DNA of 64,000 nucleotides from FEN-1297 sp021817845 (GTDB lineage Bacteria > Bacteroidota > Ignavibacteria > Ignavibacteriales > Ignavibacteriaceae). The stretch covers positions 62,001 through 126,000 of the forward strand of contig JAKAFW010000002.1 of the NCBI GenBank assembly GCA_021817845.1. The letters are read 5' to 3'. The position numbers and the translations under genes are program-made. Shown one piece after another: positions 45,342 through 54,147 of this stretch. Each line of letters opens with the position of its first letter. Position 1 is the first letter of the stretch. Below the pieces are notes generated by a model that was not told the DNA's origin, did no database searches, and saw only the letters and a list, made by a program, of their open reading frames with translations.

Positions 45342-46356
45342 ATACTTCTTCCGAACCTGCACGCATGCTCAAAACAATTTCTCCGCTTTCCTCCAACGCT
45401 TTTACTACGTCGATAATTTTTGCTTGCGCCGACTCAACTTCTTTCAGTTTAACCATTCCCATATATTGTAGTTCTTCTTTCAATAAATCCGATGCCCTTT
45501 CTGACATATTAGCAAATATTTTTTCTTTCAATTTTTCATCAGCAATTTTTAAAGAAAGAGCAAGATCTTTTCTATCAACTTCACGTAATATTTTTTGAAT
45601 GTCTTTATCCTGGATATTGATTATATCGTCAAACAGGAACATCAATCTTTTAATTTCATAAGCTACATCTGGGTCTCTTTTTTCTATTCCGGACATTATC
45701 TCTTTGCTCAAACCGACGTTCGTTCTGTTTAACACCGCAGCTATACTTTTCGTACCGCCAATCTTGCTTAGGGATTGCCCCATACTTAAGCCAGCCATTT
45801 CATCCACAACTTTTTCAATTTGTTTTAATGTTTGAGGAGAAATTTTTCCTAAGGTAGCAATCCTAAAAGCAACGTCAGTTCTTAACGGCTCCGTTAATTC
45901 TTTCAAAGCCGATGCCGTTTGGTCAGGATGAAGATGCGAGAGTATCAAGGCAATTGTCTGAGGATGCTCTTTATTTAAAAAGCTAATAAGCTGACTGGAG
46001 TCTGCTTTCTTCAAGACGTCAAAGCCGCGCAAAGTTGTAAGATTCTTTACTTTTTCAATAATCTCAACGGCTTTGTTTAAGCCAAAAGATTTTTCTAACA
46101 CTGCTTGAGCATATTCAATACCACCTTCAAGAACATATTCGCGTGCAGTAACCATGTTATAGAACTCTTCCATAACAGAATCGACTGTTTGAGAAGGAAC
46201 GTTTTTTACTTTAGATATTTCAGTCGAAATTGACTCTATTTCGGATGAGTCGAGATGTTTAAATATCTCTGACGCATTTTCAACATTTAGGGCGATAATA
46301 AGCATGGCTGCTTTTTGAACGCCCGGTAAATCAACTGTTTTTTTTTCTTTTGCCAT
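45334..46356 (-). CDS. fliG: FliG motor switch protein
   Basis: A 340-residue switch protein: VQKAAMLIIALNVENASEIFKHLDSSEIESI at the N-terminus, EHPQTIALILSHLHPDQTASAL in the middle (EHPQ motif), and the C-terminal charged torque helix SLKIADEKLKEKIFANMSERASDLLKEEL. It couples the C-ring to FliF and contacts MotA. Its stop overlaps fliH. Confidence 0.97.
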   Translation of the reverse strand: MAKEKKTVDLPGVQKAAMLIIALNVENASEIFKHLDSSEIESISTEISKVKNVPSQTVDSVMEEFYNMVTAREYVLEGGIEYAQAVLEKSFGLNKAVEIIEKVKNLTTLRGFDVLKKADSSQLISFLNKEHPQTIALILSHLHPDQTASALKELTEPLRTDVAFRIATLGKISPQTLKQIEKVVDEMAGLSMGQSLSKIGGTKSIAAVLNRTNVGLSKEIMSGIEKRDPDVAYEIKRLMFLFDDIINIQDKDIQKILREVDRKDLALSLKIADEKLKEKIFANMSERASDLLKEELQYMGMVKLKEVESAQAKIIDVVKALEESGEIVLSMRAGSEEVYV

Positions 46357-46361
46357 ATTGA

Positions 46362-47957
46362 TTAAATAAATTCGTCTTCATGAAGCCAAGCATTTATTAG
46401 CTTTGCCGCTTCCATAGGATTTTTAGAAGCATAGTTAGAAATTTTTTCCTGCTGATTTTTTTTACGAACCGCTTCGTCAGATATTTCATCTTCCAGATCA
46501 CCCATTGGCAATAAATTCTTTTTAAAATTCATTCCCAATTGCGAAGATTGTTTTGAGCCAACTAACTCCGGTACCCCAAAGTTATTTGATTCAAATCCAT
46601 TATTAAAAGTGCCGATGATTATTTTTTCATTCTTTAATCGTTTCATTATTCCCTTTAGTAAGAAGATTGATGCAGCTATTGCACCAATCATTAGAATAGG
46701 ATTCATCCATTTGTTAGGATCATCAAACATTCCCGGCTTTGTCATTTTAACATCTTCAATGTCTTTCGTTTCAAAAGGAATATTCACAAGTGAAAATTGA
46801 TCGTTCCTTGTGGAGTCAACGCCGACGGCATTCCTTATTATCTCCCCAAGTTTTCCCATCTCCTCCGGTGAGCGCGGTTTATAGTCAGTCTTTACATCAT
46901 TTCCGACTTTAATTTCCTTTGGGACATCATTGATTACAGCGGCTACACTCAATCGTTTAATATTTCCTGTACCCTCAACAACTTTTTGTATAGTCTTGTT
47001 TATATCATAATTCGTAGTGCTGTTCTGACTTTGCTGTGCTGAAGAATCCCCCATTGTTTTACCGTTATTATTACTTTTAATTGTTTGTTCGCTAATTGCC
47101 ACCTGAGAGTTTGGATCATAAGACTCCATAGTTTTTTCAACCTGATCAAAGTTTATATCTGCATTAACTTCCACCATGGAATTTCCGTATCCGAGCACAT
47201 TATCCAGCATTGACTGTGCTTTCTGAGCAAGATAATTTTCAATTGACTTTTTAATTTCATATTGTTTTGAACTTGCTACTGCTAAGGGGTCGTCATCTTC
47301 TTGTTTTGATAACAGCTTTCCGCGGGTATCTAACAGCGTAACTTTTCCCGGAGTTAATCCTTCAACACTGCTTGAAACAAGATTTATAATTGCCGCAATA
47401 TTACTCCTGGTTAACGAATAATTATCTCTCAACTTTAAAACAACTGCCGCTGTAGGAGGTTTTTGTTCATCCTTAAAGACCGACTTTTGGGGGATTACAA
47501 GATGAACTCTTGCCCCTGCAACCCCGTCAATTTCCATTATGGTCTTTGTCAGCTCACCTTCAAGAGCTCTCTTAAAATCTAACTTTTGCATAAACTCACT
47601 CATCCCCATTGTCGACTTATCAAATATATCATAGCCAACTACTCCGGAGCTCGGAATCCCCTTCGCTGCTAACGACAGTCTGACTTTATAAACTTCATTT
47701 TTAGGCACAGCTATAGTTTTTCCGTTGTCCTCAATTTCATACTGAATTTTCTGGGTCGTTAACTGCTCAACAACTTTTGAAGCATCGTCTTGCGAAAGAT
47801 TCGTATATAAAGGCGAATAGTTCGGCTGATTAAGAAATGATAATAGAACGATTAACAAAACTGCCGTGATACCAACGGTTCCGCCAATAACTATCTTTTG
47901 CTGAAACGAAAGTTTATTGAAAATATTTAAAATTGCACTTAATGGATTGTCTTTCAT
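46362..47957 (-). CDS. fliF: FliF MS-ring protein
   Basis: A 531-residue protein with membrane helices near residues 24-44 and 430-448. NYSPLYTNLSQDDASKVVEQLTTQKIQYEI and GARVHLVIPQKSVFKDEQKPPTAAVVLKL are the ring-building motifs, and the C-terminal ASKNPMEAAKLINAWLHED binds FliG. It starts basal body assembly. It is 4 nt after fliE. Confidence 0.97.
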   Translation of the reverse strand: MKDNPLSAILNIFNKLSFQQKIVIGGTVGITAVLLIVLLSFLNQPNYSPLYTNLSQDDASKVVEQLTTQKIQYEIEDNGKTIAVPKNEVYKVRLSLAAKGIPSSGVVGYDIFDKSTMGMSEFMQKLDFKRALEGELTKTIMEIDGVAGARVHLVIPQKSVFKDEQKPPTAAVVLKLRDNYSLTRSNIAAIINLVSSSVEGLTPGKVTLLDTRGKLLSKQEDDDPLAVASSKQYEIKKSIENYLAQKAQSMLDNVLGYGNSMVEVNADINFDQVEKTMESYDPNSQVAISEQTIKSNNNGKTMGDSSAQQSQNSTTNYDINKTIQKVVEGTGNIKRLSVAAVINDVPKEIKVGNDVKTDYKPRSPEEMGKLGEIIRNAVGVDSTRNDQFSLVNIPFETKDIEDVKMTKPGMFDDPNKWMNPILMIGAIAASIFLLKGIMKRLKNEKIIIGTFNNGFESNNFGVPELVGSKQSSQLGMNFKKNLLPMGDLEDEISDEAVRKKNQQEKISNYASKNPMEAAKLINAWLHEDEFI

Positions 47958-47960
47958 TTT

Positions 47961-48251
47961 TTAAACTTGTATTTGGGATAATTGAGTGTACATATCGATT
48001 GCTTTATTTCGAATTTCCATTAGCAGATCTAGACTTGTTTTAGCTTTCTCTCCGGCTATCATTACATCTTGGATTTCAACATTTCCCCCCGTAACGAATT
48101 TTTGCGTCATGTTGTCCGCATCTAATTGATTGTTGTTCACCTGACCGATAAAATCAGTTAAGATATTTCCGAAACTATCATCCTTTGATTTTTCAACTTT
48201 ATTTGAATTTATTATTTCAGGTATTGTGTTTTGTATGGAACTGATTTGCAT
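47961..48251 (-). CDS. fliE: FliE MS-ring/rod junction protein
   Basis: A 96-residue protein with DSFGNILTDFIGQVNNNQLDADNMTQKFVTGGNVEIQDVMIAGEKAKTSLDLLMEIRNKAIDMYTQL, fully typical FliE. It joins the MS-ring to the proximal rod and is the first exported substrate. It lies 2 nt beyond the small unknown gene and 3 nt before fliF. Confidence 0.96.
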   Translation of the reverse strand: MQISSIQNTIPEIINSNKVEKSKDDSFGNILTDFIGQVNNNQLDADNMTQKFVTGGNVEIQDVMIAGEKAKTSLDLLMEIRNKAIDMYTQLSQIQV

Positions 48252-48253
48252 AA

Positions 48254-48523
48254 TTAACCTCGCTTGTCAAACATTGAACCTATTTTTACACCGGACATCT
48301 TTCCGTTTTTTTCATAGGCATGATAATCTATAATTTCACTTTTATTCTGCGGATAAAGCTTTACAAAGTAATTTTTCTCGTCCGGCGAAAGATTGTTTAC
48401 AGCTTTTTTATCTGCAGGCTTAGATTCTAATTTAAATTGGGACTCGTTAACTTTTGAATTTTTAACCGAACCGCTATAAACCTGTGGATTATAATTTCCT
48501 ATCATATTAGTCGATATTTTCAT
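48254..48523 (-). CDS. Small unknown protein between flgC and fliE
   Basis: An 89-residue hydrophilic protein, no signal or membrane helix, with many Asn, Ser and Lys. The C-terminal half (DEKNYFVKLYPQNKSEI) looks ordered. Gaps of 4 and 2 nt to flgC and fliE make co-translation likely; flgC and fliE are normally adjacent, so this is an insertion into a conserved gene string. It may be an exported or rod-assembly accessory protein; family unknown to me. Confidence 0.75.
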   Translation of the reverse strand: MKISTNMIGNYNPQVYSGSVKNSKVNESQFKLESKPADKKAVNNLSPDEKNYFVKLYPQNKSEIIDYHAYEKNGKMSGVKIGSMFDKRG

Positions 48524-48527
48524 CTAA

Positions 48528-49028
48528 TTAAATCCCGAGTGAATCTTTTACCATTTGCTTGGAAGTGTTTAATGCCGTCAAGTTAGCTTCATAGCTTCTT
48601 GATGCGGAAATCATATCAACCATTTCTGTGACAATATTAACGTTTGATTCCTGCACATAACCTTTGGCATCGGCATTAGGACTATCGGGCTGATACACAA
48701 CATCTCCAAGTTTTTGATCCGTCATTTCTTTATAATTAAACGCGCTGTTACCTGCACCGACTTCATTCTGAATAATTTCAGGATTTGAAATTTGTGCCTC
48801 GTTATTCACAATTAGACTTAGAGTGGGAGCTTCCGAAGGCAAACTATTTGTATATGGATTTTGTTTGGCAACTACTTCTAAAAATTTTCTTTTATATGGT
48901 TGCCCATCCGCCGTGCGGGTTACATCCGCATTAGCAATATTTTCAGCAATAAGGTTCATTCTTTTTCTTTGAATGCTTAAACCTTGTGCGCTTATATCAA
49001 AACCGGGGAAAGTACCATTAATTTTCAT
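48528..49028 (-). CDS. flgC: FlgC proximal rod protein
   Basis: A 166-residue rod protein: FDISAQGLSIQRKRMNLIAENIANADVTRTADGQPYKRK, YVQESNVNIVTEMVDMISASRSYEANLTALNTSKQM. These match FlgC fully. It overlaps flgB by 4 nt. Confidence 0.97.
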   Translation of the reverse strand: MKINGTFPGFDISAQGLSIQRKRMNLIAENIANADVTRTADGQPYKRKFLEVVAKQNPYTNSLPSEAPTLSLIVNNEAQISNPEIIQNEVGAGNSAFNYKEMTDQKLGDVVYQPDSPNADAKGYVQESNVNIVTEMVDMISASRSYEANLTALNTSKQMVKDSLGI

Positions 49029-49414
49029 ACTGGATTTCCTTGAATTACACTGTCAATTTTTTTGAAATAATCGCCAATTTTCTGGGCAGCAAAACTGAAG
49101 TTAAGATTGTTCTCAGCCAAGTCTGCCATCTCCTTATCAATGTCGACATTATTAACTCCGGAAACTTTATCCTGGCTGTTGTCCGTAACGATTTCACACT
49201 TAGGCATTGAATCGGCATTATTATTTTCAATGTAACTGCCATCAGACTTTTTAAGAAGTGAGTTCGTGTTTTCATCAAGCACTTCCTTAAAAAGCACATC
49301 TTGCCTTTTATAGTTTTCAGTGCCGACATTCGCAATGTTCTGAGCAATCACTTTATTCTTTACGGCACAATAACCGGCAAAATCTTCAAGTAATTTTATT
49401 GTAGATAGTGGCAT
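49025..49414 (-). CDS. flgB: FlgB proximal rod protein
   Basis: A 129-residue rod protein with CAVKNKVIAQNIANVGTENYKRQDVLFKE and the VNNVDIDKEMADLAENNLNFSFAAQKI motif typical of FlgB. It begins a unit running to flgE; a sigma-54-like site lies 33 nt upstream. Its start is served by an AGG-containing ribosome site. Confidence 0.95.
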   Translation of the reverse strand: MPLSTIKLLEDFAGYCAVKNKVIAQNIANVGTENYKRQDVLFKEVLDENTNSLLKKSDGSYIENNNADSMPKCEIVTDNSQDKVSGVNNVDIDKEMADLAENNLNFSFAAQKIGDYFKKIDSVIQGNPV

Positions 49415-49446
49415 TTTTTAACCTAATTTTGTTTCTGCATTGAAAG

Positions 49447-49463
49447 TTCAAATTAGATGCCAG
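49447..49463 (-). promoter_or_regulatory. Sigma-54-like promoter ahead of flgB
   Basis: The minus strand reads CTGGCATCTAATTTGAA. GG and TTG are in the -24/-12 spacing of RpoN promoters, with GA in place of the usual GC. The TGGCAT and TTGAA blocks are the same as at fliL. The implied leader is about 22 nt. Confidence 0.45.
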
Positions 49464-49540
49464 TAAAATGGTTGCTATTTTGGTTGGTTGGAAGGGATTT
49501 GATATTTATGTTGTGGCTAAAATCGTGCAGTTGTAAACTA

Positions 49541-49786
49541 TTATTCAGAATAATCCAAAATGATTGACTTGGTTTGTCCGCATGAACAAACAAATTTTAT
49601 TTCTTTTATTGAATCGTTTGCATCCTTCTTCAAAATAATTTTTACCCCTTCATGGTTCTCTTCTTCAACGCTCACTTTTGTTTTTCCTACAAATTCCGCG
49701 TTAGATTTTTTTATTAAATGTCCTTTAAGACTGTTTTGTGCGAAGTCAAATTCACTAAACAATGGTTCTTCAAAAACACTTTTCAT
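49541..49786 (-). CDS. Small CxC protein at the end of the che genes
   Basis: An 81-residue protein with a C-terminal FVCSCGQTKSIILDY segment; the CxC could bind metal or be redox-active. No signal or membrane helix. It lies 1 nt after cheB, so it is the last gene of the che unit, and 126 nt before flgB. I do not recognise the family. Confidence 0.72.
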   Translation of the reverse strand: MKSVFEEPLFSEFDFAQNSLKGHLIKKSNAEFVGKTKVSVEEENHEGVKIILKKDANDSIKEIKFVCSCGQTKSIILDYSE

Positions 49787-49787
49787 T

Positions 49788-50873
49788 TTAGAATGCCTTA
49801 TTTATAATTTCAGAAATTTTTTCTAACGGCGCAACAACATCTGCAAAGCCCGCATCCACAACGGCTTTGGGCATACCGTAAACTACACAGGATCCTTCGT
49901 CTTGAGCAATGCAATTGCCGCCTAAGCTTTTTAATTTTTTTATTCCTTCAAATCCGTCTTTTCCCATGCCGGTCATAATAATCCCAAGAGTGTTTTTTCC
50001 GTAAACATCTAATACCGAATCTAACATTACGTCAACCGAAGGACGGTGCAATGTAGTACCTGGTTCATTTGAAATTTTTATGGTAATTTTTCCTAACATT
50101 GTTTTATTAAGAGTCATGTGTAGTCCGCCGGGAGCCATATATATAACGCCACCGTGAACTACTTCACCATCTTCAGCTTCTTTAACTTCCAATTCGCTAA
50201 GTCCATTTAGTCTATCCGCTAAAGATTTAGTAAACTTTGGCGGCATATGTTGAACAATAAAAATCGGGCATCGAATTTTTTTTGATAGTTGGGGAATAAC
50301 TTTCTGAAGTGAAAATGGTCCGCCTGTCGAAATACCAATCCCGATTGCCTGATATGTCATTGCAGTCAAAGAACCTTTAGAAAAACTTTTAGTTTGAGCC
50401 AGGGGTGAAAACTGATTTAATTTTTGTATCCGGTTTAATCTATCTCTAGTTGCTCTTTGCTTAACTATCTCTTTAATTTTAGCAATAAGCTCTTCTTTAA
50501 TTTTTATAATATTTACATTTATGAAAGATAATTCCTTCGGAATAAAATCTACAGCACCAAGTTCTAGCGCTTTAATCGTGATGTCTGCACCTTCCGTTGT
50601 AAGAGAACTTAGCATTAGAACGGAAGTCGGACAATCTTTCATTATTTTTTTTAACGCTGTTATACCATCCATCTTGGGCATTTCAATATCCAGGGTTACA
50701 ATATCAGGTCTAAGTGATTTAATAATGTTGTAACCTTCTTCACCGTCTCTTGCTGTCCCAATTACCTTGATGTCCGGATCGCTTTCTAGCATAATAGTAA
50801 TTGATTTACGCATGAAAGCGGAATCATCTACTACGACAGCTTTAATTTTATTATTTGAGTTACTAGTTGGCAA
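49788..50873 (-). CDS. cheB: CheB receptor methylesterase/deamidase
   Basis: A 361-residue two-domain protein. The receiver (residues 10-130) has phospho-Asp 62 (VTLDIEMPKMDG). The esterase (about 172-361) holds the triad Ser 182 in GISTGGP, His 209 in VQHMPP and Asp 306 in MGKDGFEG. It removes methyl groups from chemoreceptors when phosphorylated by CheA. It overlaps cheA by 11 nt. Confidence 0.96.
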   Translation of the reverse strand: MPTSNSNNKIKAVVVDDSAFMRKSITIMLESDPDIKVIGTARDGEEGYNIIKSLRPDIVTLDIEMPKMDGITALKKIMKDCPTSVLMLSSLTTEGADITIKALELGAVDFIPKELSFINVNIIKIKEELIAKIKEIVKQRATRDRLNRIQKLNQFSPLAQTKSFSKGSLTAMTYQAIGIGISTGGPFSLQKVIPQLSKKIRCPIFIVQHMPPKFTKSLADRLNGLSELEVKEAEDGEVVHGGVIYMAPGGLHMTLNKTMLGKITIKISNEPGTTLHRPSVDVMLDSVLDVYGKNTLGIIMTGMGKDGFEGIKKLKSLGGNCIAQDEGSCVVYGMPKAVVDAGFADVVAPLEKISEIINKAF

Positions 50874-52614
50874 TTTTATTTATCAATTCGTTGATATCAA
50901 CAATCATTACAACAGTACCGTCCCCCATAATAGTAGATCCGGCAATTCCGTTGATGTTTCCCAAATAACTGCCTAAAGATTTAATTACGACTTCCTTCTG
51001 TCCGCAAAGCTCGTCTACTTTAATTCCGAACACCCTTTCGGCTAAACCAACAACAACTATGTATTGCCATATTCTGTCACTATTGTCTATACAATCATTA
51101 TAGAGCAGTGTGTCAATGGCAACCAGAGGAATTACGTCATCTCTTCTTCTAATCACATCATGTTGATTAACAGAATAAATATCTTCCGTATGAACTCTTA
51201 AAACTTCAATTACAGAATTAAGCGGTATTACCACAGTTTCAGAATTTACTTTTACAACCATTCCCGGAATTATAGCTAAAGTAAGCGGAAGCTTAACAAT
51301 AATTTTTGTTCCTTTATCAACGACCGACTCTATGCTGATTATTCCGCGCAGTTTTGTTACGTTGGTTTTAACCACATCCATTCCAACACCTCTGCCTGAG
51401 ACATTAGTTACAATTTCAGCTGTAGAAAAACCCGGCATAAATATTAGATTATAGGCTTCTTGCCTGGTTAATTCCTTTGCTTTCTCTTTTGTAATCAATC
51501 CTTTTTGAATCGCTTTTTCTTTTATAAAATCGGGATCGATACCTTTGCCATCGTCTTCAATTGTAATAATTATTTGATTGCCTTCTTGTTCAGCAGACAA
51601 AATGACTGTACCAACGGGATTCTTACCGATTGTCTTTCTTCTTTCAGGTGATTCAATCCCGTGATCGAGTGAGTTCCTAATTAGATGTACAAGCGGATCA
51701 TTTATTTCTTCTATCAAAGTTTTGTCTAATTCTGTGTCCTCGCCTTTTATAATTAGATTGACTTCTTTTTCGGTTTCTTTTGCCAGATCTCTTACTACTC
51801 GCGGAAAACGGTTGAAAACCTTTCCGATTTTTACCATCCTGGTTTTCATAACAACTAACTGAAGTTCGTTAGTCATCAAGTCAATCTGTTTTGTGGCATC
51901 AGCAAGGTCTCTTGACATTTTTGTCCCCTCATACTCAAGGGAAACCTCTGAATTTACCTGAGCCAGCCGGTTTCTACCCAGCACTAATTCCGATGCAATA
52001 TTTAGAAGTTCATCTAACCTTTCAACGTCAACTCTTATTGTATTATCGACTTTCTTTGCAGCCGTAACAGATGCTGGTTCTTTAGCTATTATAGGCTTGA
52101 CAGACGACGGTTCTGTTATTAAACTTTCTTTTATATCAGGTACATTTACAATTTGATTTTTATCTTTAGGTGAAGTAGCTTCGTCATTTTTGTTTTCAAT
52201 CTTATCTAACAAAAATGTCAGCAACTCTACGGTTTCTTCAATCTGGACTTCTTCATTAAAGTTGGTTTCGATAGCAGCCAGGAGCTCCTTTATTTTATCA
52301 AAGGCAACAAGAATCCCATCCATTAATTCTTTCGTAAGAACTGCTTCTCCTTTTCGCAGCTTGTTAAGAATATCTTCACAGCGATGTGTCACTTGTGTAA
52401 GCCTATCTAAGCCAAGGAAGCCTGAAGTGCCTTTAATTGTATGGAATGATCTAAATACATCATTAAGGAGATTACTGTCATTCGGTTTATTTTCAAGTTC
52501 AATTAAATTAAGATCTAATTTTTCAAGAATTTCTTTCGATTCAATGATAAAGCTATCCACAATTTCCTTCATTTCAGGATCTTGCAGCATCGAATATTTA
52601 TTACTTTGGCTCAT
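50863..52614 (-). CDS. cheA: CheA chemotaxis histidine kinase
   Basis: A 583-residue kinase. P1 domain with SFHTIKGTSGFLG (phospho-His 58), a short P2-linker region (about 150-195), dimerisation domain from 200 (VDVERLDELLNIASELV), ATPase with DPLVHLIRNSLDHGIE, DDGKGID and GRGVGMDVV, and a CheW-like P5 domain. The P2 region seems short or missing, so CheY docking may be weak. It follows the CheZ-like gene by 2 nt. Confidence 0.96.
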   Translation of the reverse strand: MSQSNKYSMLQDPEMKEIVDSFIIESKEILEKLDLNLIELENKPNDSNLLNDVFRSFHTIKGTSGFLGLDRLTQVTHRCEDILNKLRKGEAVLTKELMDGILVAFDKIKELLAAIETNFNEEVQIEETVELLTFLLDKIENKNDEATSPKDKNQIVNVPDIKESLITEPSSVKPIIAKEPASVTAAKKVDNTIRVDVERLDELLNIASELVLGRNRLAQVNSEVSLEYEGTKMSRDLADATKQIDLMTNELQLVVMKTRMVKIGKVFNRFPRVVRDLAKETEKEVNLIIKGEDTELDKTLIEEINDPLVHLIRNSLDHGIESPERRKTIGKNPVGTVILSAEQEGNQIIITIEDDGKGIDPDFIKEKAIQKGLITKEKAKELTRQEAYNLIFMPGFSTAEIVTNVSGRGVGMDVVKTNVTKLRGIISIESVVDKGTKIIVKLPLTLAIIPGMVVKVNSETVVIPLNSVIEVLRVHTEDIYSVNQHDVIRRRDDVIPLVAIDTLLYNDCIDNSDRIWQYIVVVGLAERVFGIKVDELCGQKEVVIKSLGSYLGNINGIAGSTIMGDGTVVMIVDINELINKIAN

Positions 52615-52616
52615 AG

Positions 52617-53375
52617 TTATGAAAACAATTTATCTATTTCATCTTGTGATGTTTTATTTAACCTATTGTTTACCAAGATATCCGCTGCCTCCTGTTTCTC
52701 TCTTGATTTTGTATATATTGCATCAGGATTAAAAGCAGCGGTATCCGGAATTATCGTCTGAATTGATTCAATATCTTTTATATCTGATTCGTCGAGATGC
52801 ATTACCAAAGAGGCAAGTCTTTGCCTGACAGATTCAATTAAATGATTGACAGAAGCTAATTGTTGCGATGTAATGTCCTGCACCTGTAATGAAAGCGCAA
52901 TATTGTTAACATCATTTTTTGTTTTACTAAACACTATAAGAAGTCTCGGGATTATTATAGATATGCTTTCAATAGTTTCATACCTTTCGATTAATCCGGC
53001 AGAATTAGAATTTTGGTTAAGAACTGCCTTAATTTGCTCCCAGACCATTTTTCTTTCTTCTTCTTTCGTTTGAATTGTTTTCAATTCGTTTTCGATTTTT
53101 TCAATCTCGGCTGAAATTAAATCTACGGTATCTAAGATTTCAGTAGTTGCTAACTCAGTAGCATTTGTAACATTATCGATCTGATCTTTAGCTTTAGGAA
53201 TTTTATTTGTGCTGTCAGAAATTGAAGTATTAATATCTTCAAGCAATGGGACAGTTTCGCTCATAAAATCAATAATACTCTGGATAATAGGAATAAATTT
53301 TTGTCCGTAAAAAAACACAACTTTTAAGTCGTTTAGTCTTTCAAAAAGATCAGACATATTGTTTACTTTTTTCAT
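52617..53375 (-). CDS. cheZ: CheZ-like protein with C-terminal FliM-type CheY-binding peptide
   Basis: A 252-residue, almost all-helical protein. The segment LQVQDITSQQLASVNHLI resembles the catalytic helix of CheZ (QDFQDLTGQ region), and the last residues TSQDEIDKLFS match the FliM CheY-binding peptide, as CheZ also ends in a CheY-binding tail. CheZ removes phosphate from CheY-P. It sits between cheY and cheA. The exact active residues differ, so the phosphatase activity is inferred. Confidence 0.65.
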   Translation of the reverse strand: MKKVNNMSDLFERLNDLKVVFFYGQKFIPIIQSIIDFMSETVPLLEDINTSISDSTNKIPKAKDQIDNVTNATELATTEILDTVDLISAEIEKIENELKTIQTKEEERKMVWEQIKAVLNQNSNSAGLIERYETIESISIIIPRLLIVFSKTKNDVNNIALSLQVQDITSQQLASVNHLIESVRQRLASLVMHLDESDIKDIESIQTIIPDTAAFNPDAIYTKSREKQEAADILVNNRLNKTSQDEIDKLFS

Positions 53376-53384
53376 AAAGAATCC

Positions 53385-53762
53385 TTAAAATGCGGTTATT
53401 ATTTGATCGATTTTTTCTTTTAATATTTGCGGCGTAAATGGTTTAACAACATAATTATTTACCTTTGCCTGAAGAGCCTCGATAATATCTTCTTTAACAC
53501 CGCGTGTAGTTACCATAAGAATAGCCAACTTGGAATATTTTTCATCTCCACGAATGCTTCTAACAAGCTCCAAGCCTGAAAGTACCGGCATATTCCAGTC
53601 GGTAATAACAAAATTTATCCCATCATCAACGCTTAATTTATCAAGCGCATCTTTACCGTCGCATGCTTCTACAAAATTACTATACCCAAGACTGCGTAAA
53701 GAGTTTATGACAATCCTGCGCATTGTTACAGAATCATCCACCACAAGAAATTTTAAGTCCAT
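53385..53762 (-). CDS. cheY: CheY response regulator, copy 2
   Basis: A 125-residue receiver with DD 9-10, phospho-Asp 55 in FVITDWNMP, Thr 85 in VTTRG, Lys 107 in VKPF. The FKS-like ends and QAKVNNYVVKPF are CheY-type. With a second cheY 10 nt upstream, one may drive the motor and the other act as a phosphate sink; sequence alone cannot say which. Confidence 0.92.
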   Translation of the reverse strand: MDLKFLVVDDSVTMRRIVINSLRSLGYSNFVEACDGKDALDKLSVDDGINFVITDWNMPVLSGLELVRSIRGDEKYSKLAILMVTTRGVKEDIIEALQAKVNNYVVKPFTPQILKEKIDQIITAF

Positions 53763-53772
53763 CGTAAAATCC

Positions 53773-54138
53773 TCAGTTTAAATATTTTGAAACTTCATAC
53801 ACAACCCTTTTAGGGTCGAACGGTTTAATTAAATAGGAGTTAGCGCCGAATTCCATTCCTTTTTGAATTTCATCGCTTCCTGCTAAAGAGGAAAGGATAA
53901 TGATAGGAATGTTTTTCATCTCTTCATTGTTTCTTATTGCCTTTATTAATTCAAAACCATCAAGGTTCGGCATATTTAGATCGGTAATTACCAGGTTAAC
54001 TTTTTTAGTAGGTAATTTTTCAAGTGCTTCCATACCGTCGGAGACAGAAATTATCTCAAATCCCTTCATAGCTAAAGCGAACGAGACAAATTTTCTAATA
54101 GACGGCGAATCGTCGGCTACAAGAATTACTTTTTTCAT
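53773..54138 (-). CDS. cheY: CheY-like response regulator, copy 1
   Basis: A 121-residue receiver with phospho-Asp 53 in VITDLNMP, ADDS pocket, SSLAG and LIKPFDP. It is a close CheY relative with the switch Ser in place of Thr. It lies between cheR and the other cheY. Both are single-domain. Confidence 0.92.
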   Translation of the reverse strand: MKKVILVADDSPSIRKFVSFALAMKGFEIISVSDGMEALEKLPTKKVNLVITDLNMPNLDGFELIKAIRNNEEMKNIPIIILSSLAGSDEIQKGMEFGANSYLIKPFDPKRVVYEVSKYLN

Positions 54139-54147
54139 AGTTACTTT

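Noticed and set aside
49045..49347. Minus-strand 100-codon frame within flgB
   Set aside because: Alternative frame of flgB; the FlgB frame has the family motifs.
52190..52732. Plus-strand open frame of 180 codons
   Set aside because: It is antisense to cheA and the CheZ-like gene, has no ribosome site or family match, and its Ser/Leu-rich content is what the complement of a coding helix gives.
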